39,664 bases of DNA, from the NCBI GenBank assembly GCA_049680625.1, contig JBAUID010000117.1:1-39664 (forward strand). The letters are read 5' to 3'. Origin of the DNA: JAUIAI01 sp049680625. Its GTDB lineage: Bacteria; Pseudomonadota; Gammaproteobacteria; Burkholderiales; Burkholderiaceae_E. This document shows positions 34,668 through 39,664 of the stretch, piece after piece. The position numbers were made by a program, and so were the translations under genes. Position 1 is the stretch's first letter. Each line of letters opens with the position of its first letter. A model generated the notes under the pieces. It searched no databases. It was given only the letters and a program-made list of their open reading frames with translations, and was not told the DNA's origin.

Positions 34668-37058
34668 TTAAACGACCTTAAATCGCGAGACTGAATTCTT
34701 CAATTCCTGCGATAGTGTGGACAGCTGCTTAATAGATCCGGCTGTCTGAATGGTTCCTTCTGCGGACTGTTTTGTTACCAGCAAAATATTGTGAATCGAT
34801 TTCGCTACCGTCCCCGCAGACTCTGCCTGCTGAGAAGTTGTGGCGCTGAACCCCTCTATCAGTTCAGCCAGTTGAGTTGAAACTGCACCGATCTGCTTTA
34901 ACGCACTGCCCGCTTCGTCAGAGCGCCGGGTACCTTCTACAACACCTTCGGTACTCCGCTCCATTGCCGCAACTGCGTCATGAGTGTCAGTCTGGATCGT
35001 CTTAATAAGCCCGGAAATCTGTCGCGTGGCTTCTGCTGACCGTTCGGCCAGACGTTGTACCTCTTCAGCAACAATGGTGAAACCGCGGCCAGCCTCACCC
35101 GCTGAGGCCGCCTGAATCGCCGCATTCAACGCAAGTACGTTTGTTTGCTCAGAAAGATCAGAAATTAGCTCAACAATTTCGCCAATTTCCTGAGACGATT
35201 CACCCAGCCGCTTTATGCGCTTTGCCGTATCCTGAATCTGATCCCGTATCGAATTCATACCAGTAATCGCATTGTTTACAGCTATCGAACCTGCTTTCGA
35301 TGCAGACATCGACTGGCGGGCCACCTGAACCGATTCAGAGGCCTGGCCGGAGACTTCATTAATCTGTCGAGCCATCGAAAGAACCGCTTGTCCCGTCTTT
35401 TTCATATCAGCAAACTGAACCTGGGATACTTGTTGCAGTTTAGACATTTGCTGGTGGGCGCTTGTCGACGCCTTATTCACCATTTCAGCCGTTGAGTTAA
35501 TACGGGATACGAGAGAACGTAACTCTTCGACCGTGTAATTAACCGAATCCGCAATCGCACCGGTGATGTCTTCTGAAACGGTTGCCTGAACCGTTAAGTC
35601 TCCGTCTGCAACCTCTTGTAATTCGTTCATAAGGCGCAAAATTGCGGCCTGGTTCTGATCATTTGTACGTTTTGCTTCAGCCTGAAGCGACTCAGCGACT
35701 TCCTTCTGACGCATCGCATCATTGGTTCGGTCATTGCTGACAACCATATAGGCGCGTGACAACGCCAGCGCAGAAAGCGCAGCAAGGACGCCAAGTGCGG
35801 CTGCGGTTAACGCTAACCAGCTGGTTTCATGGCGGGCTACAGTTAGTTTCTGCTTGGCCTCACCAAATTCGTTTCGCATTCTAAGCGACGCAACCTGAAT
35901 CACCTTCATCGCCTGCTGCGCCGTTTGCAATTTCTGGCCCTGGGCGAAAACTGATTCCAGTTGTGCTGCAAAGGTTTTTTGTTGGTCTCGAATCTGATTG
36001 GCATAACGAGCGACTGCCGCAGATTTACCTGTCAATTCGGTCAACGACGAATCGAATCCAGCCACGGTGGCAAGCAAATCTCCGGGCTGACCAAAGGTCG
36101 CAGACTCAGGCGATAGACGGAGGGCGGCCTCTTTAGCCACTCGTTGCGTTTGAACTGCCATATCGCCGGCCAATGCGACGGCGACTGCCGACGGGCGACG
36201 TTCTTTCAGCTTCTCATCAATGACCGCCTGCGCCGACGCCAGCATTGGAGTTGACGCTAGCAAAGTGGCCTCGCGCACCTGCGAAGCCTGTTTTAAAACT
36301 CGGCGACTATCCAAAACCCGGGTCAGTGTCGGATCGATGCTATCCCATTCAGCGCGTAAATTACCGACAATAGGAACTACGGAATCTGGCAACCGCTTTA
36401 AAGCACGGGCCACTTCCATTTCATCAAGAATAACGGCCAGTCGCCCCTTACTCTTATTACCGACGGTCACTGCGTCGTCGTCGCCGCGCATGGCTCCGGA
36501 CAACGCCGTGCGCGTTTGCTGAATCTGTACAGCACCTTCACTCACGAGCGCATTGAGCTGATCAATTCGGTCAACAGATGAAATCTGAGTCCACAGAGCA
36601 CTCACGGCAGCAGTGGTCAATATCGAGAAGACGACGAGAAAAATTCTTACCCGACGCTCTTGCGCGTTCGAACCAAGCAATGAATCAATCAATGAGATTT
36701 TACCTGTCTCATCGGTCGCAGCAATTTTTTTCCCGGACGCGTCAGATTCAGTTTTCTTTGCGCCATTTCTTTGAATGAGTCGACTTAACATCGAACGCCG
36801 ATGCGCAGGCTTGCCTGACTCATCCGCACGGGAATCGAATACATCATGATCCACGGGAACCGGGCTGAAGTCACGACTCGTGATATCTTTTGCCAGCGCT
36901 TGCTCACTCGCCTGTCGCGCAAAATTGCGAACCTGATCGCTGCCAAGGACGATCTGCTCATCCGTTGACGATGCAAACCCCTCGCTCGATTGATGTCGAT
37001 TCAAATTCAATTCAGCGGTCGTATCCATGACTCCTCGGTGCTGATTTTCTGAGCTCAT
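34668..37058 (-). CDS. pilJ: PilJ, methyl-accepting chemotaxis protein of the Pil-Chp system
   Basis: This inner-membrane receptor feeds the ChpA kinase. The 796-residue protein has TM1 at about 139-158, a periplasmic region, TM2 at about 413-436, and a HAMP-like stretch. The signalling hairpin (about 637-672) carries SEQTNVLALNAAIQAASAGEAG. P. aeruginosa PilJ is about 680 residues with TM1 almost at its N terminus. Here an extra cytoplasmic segment of about 135 polar residues precedes TM1. The ATG overlaps the pilI stop (ATGA), supporting this long start. An internal Met90 is a possible alternative. No CheR or CheB gene is adjacent. Confidence 0.94.
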   Translation of the reverse strand: MSSENQHRGVMDTTAELNLNRHQSSEGFASSTDEQIVLGSDQVRNFARQASEQALAKDITSRDFSPVPVDHDVFDSRADESGKPAHRRSMLSRLIQRNGAKKTESDASGKKIAATDETGKISLIDSLLGSNAQERRVRIFLVVFSILTTAAVSALWTQISSVDRIDQLNALVSEGAVQIQQTRTALSGAMRGDDDAVTVGNKSKGRLAVILDEMEVARALKRLPDSVVPIVGNLRAEWDSIDPTLTRVLDSRRVLKQASQVREATLLASTPMLASAQAVIDEKLKERRPSAVAVALAGDMAVQTQRVAKEAALRLSPESATFGQPGDLLATVAGFDSSLTELTGKSAAVARYANQIRDQQKTFAAQLESVFAQGQKLQTAQQAMKVIQVASLRMRNEFGEAKQKLTVARHETSWLALTAAALGVLAALSALALSRAYMVVSNDRTNDAMRQKEVAESLQAEAKRTNDQNQAAILRLMNELQEVADGDLTVQATVSEDITGAIADSVNYTVEELRSLVSRINSTAEMVNKASTSAHQQMSKLQQVSQVQFADMKKTGQAVLSMARQINEVSGQASESVQVARQSMSASKAGSIAVNNAITGMNSIRDQIQDTAKRIKRLGESSQEIGEIVELISDLSEQTNVLALNAAIQAASAGEAGRGFTIVAEEVQRLAERSAEATRQISGLIKTIQTDTHDAVAAMERSTEGVVEGTRRSDEAGSALKQIGAVSTQLAELIEGFSATTSQQAESAGTVAKSIHNILLVTKQSAEGTIQTAGSIKQLSTLSQELKNSVSRFKVV

Positions 37059-37537
37059 CGATTAACAGAGAGAAAGTCTTCATCCCTTGCCAGTTTTGCA
37101 AGAGAAAGCTCGCGCCAATTAACGCCTGCCTTATCTACCCAACCCTTGCCAGCCCAGCCATTAGAATCAACAGACTCTTCCTGGATCATTTCGTCCATGC
37201 TCTGCAAACCCATCATTCGGGTAATGAGAATGGCAGCATTTACCCCTAGGCTCTCAGAAAACGCAAGCAAGCGGGTTTCTTTTCCAGCTGCAATCGAATG
37301 CCGTCCCTGAAACAAACTGAGGTCGGTAACGCCGTATAGCGCACCGCGAATATTGGCAACACCTTGAAACCAGGGTTTGGTTGCCGGCACCGGCGTGATT
37401 GAATCTGGAAGTGGCAGAATTTCACCGGCCTCGGACAGATTGACTAACCAGTGCTGCTCTCCGATCGACACGCCCAGTCTTGAACGATTTTCGGCGAGGA
37501 CAGACGCTGGGCTTTCCGGTGCAATTGCTTCAATCAT
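37055..37537 (-). CDS. pilI: PilI, CheW-like coupling protein
   Basis: A 160-residue cytoplasmic CheW-domain adaptor that links PilJ to ChpA. The SH3-like fold shows LGVSIGEQHWLVNLSEAGEILPLP, then KPWFQGVANIRGALYGVTDLSLF, the conserved CheW loop, and a C-terminal VNWRELSLAKLARDEDFLSV. It starts 19 bases after pilH and overlaps pilJ by 4 bases. Size and position match PilI of Pseudomonas and Xanthomonas. Whether it or the CheW domain inside ChpA dominates coupling is not known. Confidence 0.92.
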   Translation of the reverse strand: MIEAIAPESPASVLAENRSRLGVSIGEQHWLVNLSEAGEILPLPDSITPVPATKPWFQGVANIRGALYGVTDLSLFQGRHSIAAGKETRLLAFSESLGVNAAILITRMMGLQSMDEMIQEESVDSNGWAGKGWVDKAGVNWRELSLAKLARDEDFLSVNR

Positions 37538-37556
37538 AAGTACCTGCCTGGCCTGA

Positions 37557-37931
37557 TTAGTGAGTAAGCTCTTGAAGCTTGGCTAACAACTTGTCAGGGC
37601 TCACCGGCTTAATCATGTAGTCGCTGGCTCCCTGCCGCATACCCCATATCCGATCAGTTTCATTGCTTTTGCTGCTAACAATGATTACAGGAATTTGCTC
37701 GGTTTCAGGATCTCGACGCAAGGCTCTTGTAACCTGAAAACCGCTCCGGCCCGGCATAACAACGTCCATTACTACAACGCACGGCTTACTTTCCCGAGCT
37801 TTGACGATGGCTTCATCGCCGTCAGACGCTGTTATTACGTCGTAACCATTGTTTCCAAGCAACTCAGAGACGTACATGCGGTCCGTAGCAGAGTCGTCGA
37901 CCACCAAAACTAAGTATTTCGCATCAGGCAC
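37557..37931 (-). CDS. pilH: PilH, single-domain response regulator
   Basis: A stand-alone 124-residue receiver domain. It has acidic pair Asp12-Asp13, phospho-acceptor Asp56 in VVVMDVVMPG, Ser86 in VIIVSS, and Lys108 in MIKPVSP. No output domain is present. In Pseudomonas PilH acts with PilG downstream of ChpA, favouring retraction or acting as a phosphate sink. That role is taken from the family. The gap from pilG is 19 bases and from pilI also 19, so all are in one operon. Confidence 0.94.
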   Translation of the reverse strand: MPDAKYLVLVVDDSATDRMYVSELLGNNGYDVITASDGDEAIVKARESKPCVVVMDVVMPGRSGFQVTRALRRDPETEQIPVIIVSSKSNETDRIWGMRQGASDYMIKPVSPDKLLAKLQELTH

Positions 37932-37950
37932 AGCCAGTCTCCGGAACTGT

Positions 37951-38352
37951 TTAGGCTTGCGCCGCGGTTTGGGTAAACTCAGCGACGGTCTGTAAAAGAC
38001 TGTCTTTCGTGAATGGTTTGGTCAGGTACCGGTCCGAACCGACCAATCGACCACGTGCTCGATCAAACAAGCCATCTTTACTCGACAACATGACAACCGG
38101 GATTTGTTTAAAACGCGCGCTCTTTTTGATCATTGCGCAGGTTTGATAGCCATCTAAGCGTGGCATTAAGATGTCACAAAATATGATGTCAGGATTGTGA
38201 TCAGATATTTTCGCCAGGGCGTCGAAACCATCCTCTGCCACAACAACTTTTGCACCAGACTGACCCAGAAATATTTCCGCACTACGGCGAATCGTATTGC
38301 TGTCATCGATAACCATGACCGTGATTCCTGCCAATGCATCTGTCGCACTCAT
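37951..38352 (-). CDS. pilG: PilG, single-domain response regulator
   Basis: A 133-residue receiver domain with Asp16-Asp17, phospho-acceptor Asp60 in IIFCDILMPRLDG, Ser90 and Lys112 in TKPFTKD. In Pseudomonas PilG promotes pilus extension and cAMP signalling through CyaB via FimL/FimV. That is family knowledge and those partners are not in this window. The start is the ATG at 38352, one base beyond the rubredoxin TAG. A longer in-frame start at 38394 would overlap the rubredoxin gene and is unlike the family. Confidence 0.93.
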   Translation of the reverse strand: MSATDALAGITVMVIDDSNTIRRSAEIFLGQSGAKVVVAEDGFDALAKISDHNPDIIFCDILMPRLDGYQTCAMIKKSARFKQIPVVMLSSKDGLFDRARGRLVGSDRYLTKPFTKDSLLQTVAEFTQTAAQA

Positions 38353-38353
38353 A

Positions 38354-38596
38354 CTATATATCCACCATCTCAAAGTCGTCTTTACGCGCGCCACACTCTG
38401 GGCATGTCCAATTCATGGGTACGTCGTCCCAACGGGTGCCTGGTGCAATACCAGACTCTTCATCACCCGCTTGTTCATCGTAGATCCATCCGCAGATAAG
38501 GCACATCCAGGTTTTAAATTCCTGGTCACCTTTGCCTGACTTATCTGCACTTGACATATCCGAACTCGGATTATTTGCATTCGTGTTATTGCTCAT
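38354..38596 (-). CDS. rubA: Rubredoxin with a short polar N-terminal extension
   Basis: A one-iron electron carrier of 80 residues. The four ligands are Cys32 and Cys35 (CLICGWIYDE) and Cys65 and Cys68 (CPECGA). The core DEESGIAPGTRWDDVPMNWTCP is standard. Typical rubredoxins have about 54 residues. Here 25 or so Asn/Ser/Lys-rich residues come first, though Met14 could be the real start. It is the first gene of the pil-chp run, with one base between its stop and pilG. Redox partners are not encoded nearby. Confidence 0.93.
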   Translation of the reverse strand: MSNNTNANNPSSDMSSADKSGKGDQEFKTWMCLICGWIYDEQAGDEESGIAPGTRWDDVPMNWTCPECGARKDDFEMVDI

Positions 38597-38953
38597 TTCT
38601 CCAGCCTGTCATTTAGTTTTATTTACGTTAAACCTACTACAAACTGGATTGTGCAACGGATGTTACGCCGACAGGTAACAACCGCACCGATGACACCGAC
38701 CAGTGGCTCAGCAGTTGCGATGAACGCCACATTTGAAGCAATTAATTCCGTCTTCCCAGCAAATTGACGACCTGCATGAAGCTCCGGGTTATGCGTAGCC
38801 GCGTCAGTCTTACTCTCGAGAATCTTAATTTTCCTAAAGAGTGGAATTAAACGAAAAAACCCCGCCAGACAAACCGGCAGGGTTTTTTGGGCGGGTGCTT
38901 ACGTTGCTCTTCAAGCTATTGGTGGCCCAGCGATTAGACGCGTCTGAACTTGC
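38597..38953. other. Intergenic region of 357 bases between rubredoxin and the pilin accessory gene
   Basis: This is the only gene-free stretch above 300 bases. It must hold the promoter of the rubredoxin-pil-chp operon near 38600-38660, an AT-rich segment without an unambiguous -35/-10 pair. It also holds the terminator at 38854-38888. I see no RNA gene or conserved reading frame in the rest. Confidence 0.6.
38854..38888. terminator. Rho-independent terminator, probably bidirectional
   Basis: AAAAAACCC-C-GCC pairs with GGC-A-GGGTTTTTT across a 9-base loop, with one C/A mismatch in the stem. There is a run of six T on either strand. It lies 66 bases downstream of the tfpZ-like stop codon, so it should end that minus-strand transcript before the rubredoxin operon. 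Confidence 0.85.
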
Positions 38954-39664
38954 TTACGACCAGGGGCGAAGATCAACAATATCAAGCACTGATCCGGTTG
39001 CCTTATCAACGACTACTGTCATATCAACATCGCGTGCGACCAATGGGAAGTAAGTAATTCGTTCCGCTTCAGGCAGATGGTTCGACAGGACACGTTGAAC
39101 TCGGTCGGCACCGTTTATCTTTTTCAGTTTGGCCAAATCCACCGATTTATCGAGATTTGCAACAACTTCCTGATTTAGCGGAACGTAGTGCTCCGGCATC
39201 ATGGCAAGGCCAGCACCGGATTGCACCTTAGACATCAGAATTTGTGAACGGAGCTCGCGATCTTCTGGCAATTTTGCTGCCAGAATTTTTGGTCCGGTGA
39301 GCGGCACTTGGTTATGTTTTGACTTGATAAACTCTGGTCGATCGGTTTCAATATCCTGAGCGGCCACCACCTCAAAACGATCCATCGTAAACACAATAAA
39401 GGCGGGCCTGGTTTGGTAAACTGCGTGCAAGCCATAAATCAATGCCGACATTTGAATTGCGACAATGATTGCCAAATCAAACTTCAGAGATTTCTTGCCC
39501 GGCTGATAAACAACAGCCGTCAATACTGGCCCCAGCACGAGGTCCACCGCGACGACAAGCGTCATCAGCGAAGCGAGCCCGGCGGCCCATACCAATACCC
39601 CGGGGTACCATACCAGGGCGCAAAATAGCACTACTACAATCACTAATGCAGCACTGCATAAAAA
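38954..39664 (-). CDS. tfpZ: Type IV pilin accessory protein (TfpX/TfpZ family), start beyond the right edge
   Basis: This membrane protein belongs to the family needed for assembly or stability of certain type IV pilins. About 236 residues are visible and the frame remains open to base 39664. The true start is therefore outside, or just at the edge; a GTG at 39643 is in frame but internal to TM1. Two or three helices (VVVLFCALVWYPGVLVWAAG, LMTLVVAVDLVLGPVLTAVV, FDLAIIVAIQMSALIYGLHAVY) precede the signature RPAFIVFTMDRFEVV and a soluble C-terminal half. The cognate pilin is not in the window. Proximity to the Pil-Chp genes fits a pilus role. Confidence 0.87.
   Translation of the reverse strand, partial: FLCSAALVIVVVLFCALVWYPGVLVWAAGLASLMTLVVAVDLVLGPVLTAVVYQPGKKSLKFDLAIIVAIQMSALIYGLHAVYQTRPAFIVFTMDRFEVVAAQDIETDRPEFIKSKHNQVPLTGPKILAAKLPEDRELRSQILMSKVQSGAGLAMMPEHYVPLNQEVVANLDKSVDLAKLKKINGADRVQRVLSNHLPEAERITYFPLVARDVDMTVVVDKATGSVLDIVDLRPWS

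Noticed and set aside
38841..39053. Plus-strand frame of 70 codons covering the terminator and the tfpZ-like 3' end
   Set aside because: It runs through a strong terminator hairpin and is antisense to a recognised gene.

Overview
This window is chromosomal DNA from a Gammaproteobacterium. The evidence is the set of gene neighbourhoods: a Pil-Chp twitching-motility chemosensory operon, a yqgE-ruvX-pyrR-pyrB-pyrC' string, a PCMT-like/rhodanese/tolC block with waaA facing it, and Pseudomonas-type wbpV-wbpL-wbpM sugar genes. Genes are tightly packed, both strands are used, and I saw no phage, insertion sequence, CRISPR array or rRNA. I cannot name the genus from the sequence alone.

Layout. 1-632: 5' part of an M20 amidohydrolase leaving the left edge. 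792-865: tRNA-Gly(CCC) with its own promoter. 1062-2822: thiS-thiG-trmB. 2890-5556 (minus): uppP, thiD and a secreted glycine-zipper, histidine-rich protein. 5721-7899 (minus): a two-TM potassium channel with two RCK domains behind a small DUF6394-type membrane protein. 8191-10638 (plus): PCMT-like methyltransferase, rhodanese and TolC, converging on waaA (minus), which follows an AlgC-type phosphohexomutase. 13717-22097 (plus): a surface-polysaccharide operon with rfbBACD (dTDP-L-rhamnose), one GT2 glycosyltransferase, an NDP-sugar epimerase/reductase, a WbpL-type initiating transferase and WbpM, followed by apaH. 22878-27557 (minus): yqgE-ruvX-pyrR-pyrB-pyrC'-plsC-like, in transcription order. 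27670-29139 (plus): photolyase. 29136-38596 (minus): rubredoxin-pilG-pilH-pilI-pilJ-chpA. 38954-39664 (minus): a type IV pilin accessory protein, cut by the right edge, with a clear terminator downstream.

How the genes fit together. The envelope genes form a theme. AlgC-type mutase can supply glucose-1-phosphate to RfbA. RfbBCD finish dTDP-L-rhamnose. WbpM and the WbpV-like enzyme make a 6-deoxy-HexNAc nucleotide sugar that WbpL would load on undecaprenyl phosphate, the carrier that UppP recycles. WaaA builds the lipid A-Kdo base. The right third is type IV pilus control: PilJ senses, PilI couples, the ChpA kinase phosphorylates PilG and PilH. No CheR (PilK) or CheB (ChpB) homologue is present in the cluster.

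Nothing here is clearly a new multi-gene system. The best leads are the DUF6394/potassium-channel pair, a histidine-rich exported protein with a CpxR/OmpR-like direct repeat upstream, a PilJ with a cytoplasmic N-terminal extension of about 135 residues, a pyrC-like gene that has lost its HxH metal ligands, and short tandem duplications at gene junctions (rfbA start, tolC/waaA).
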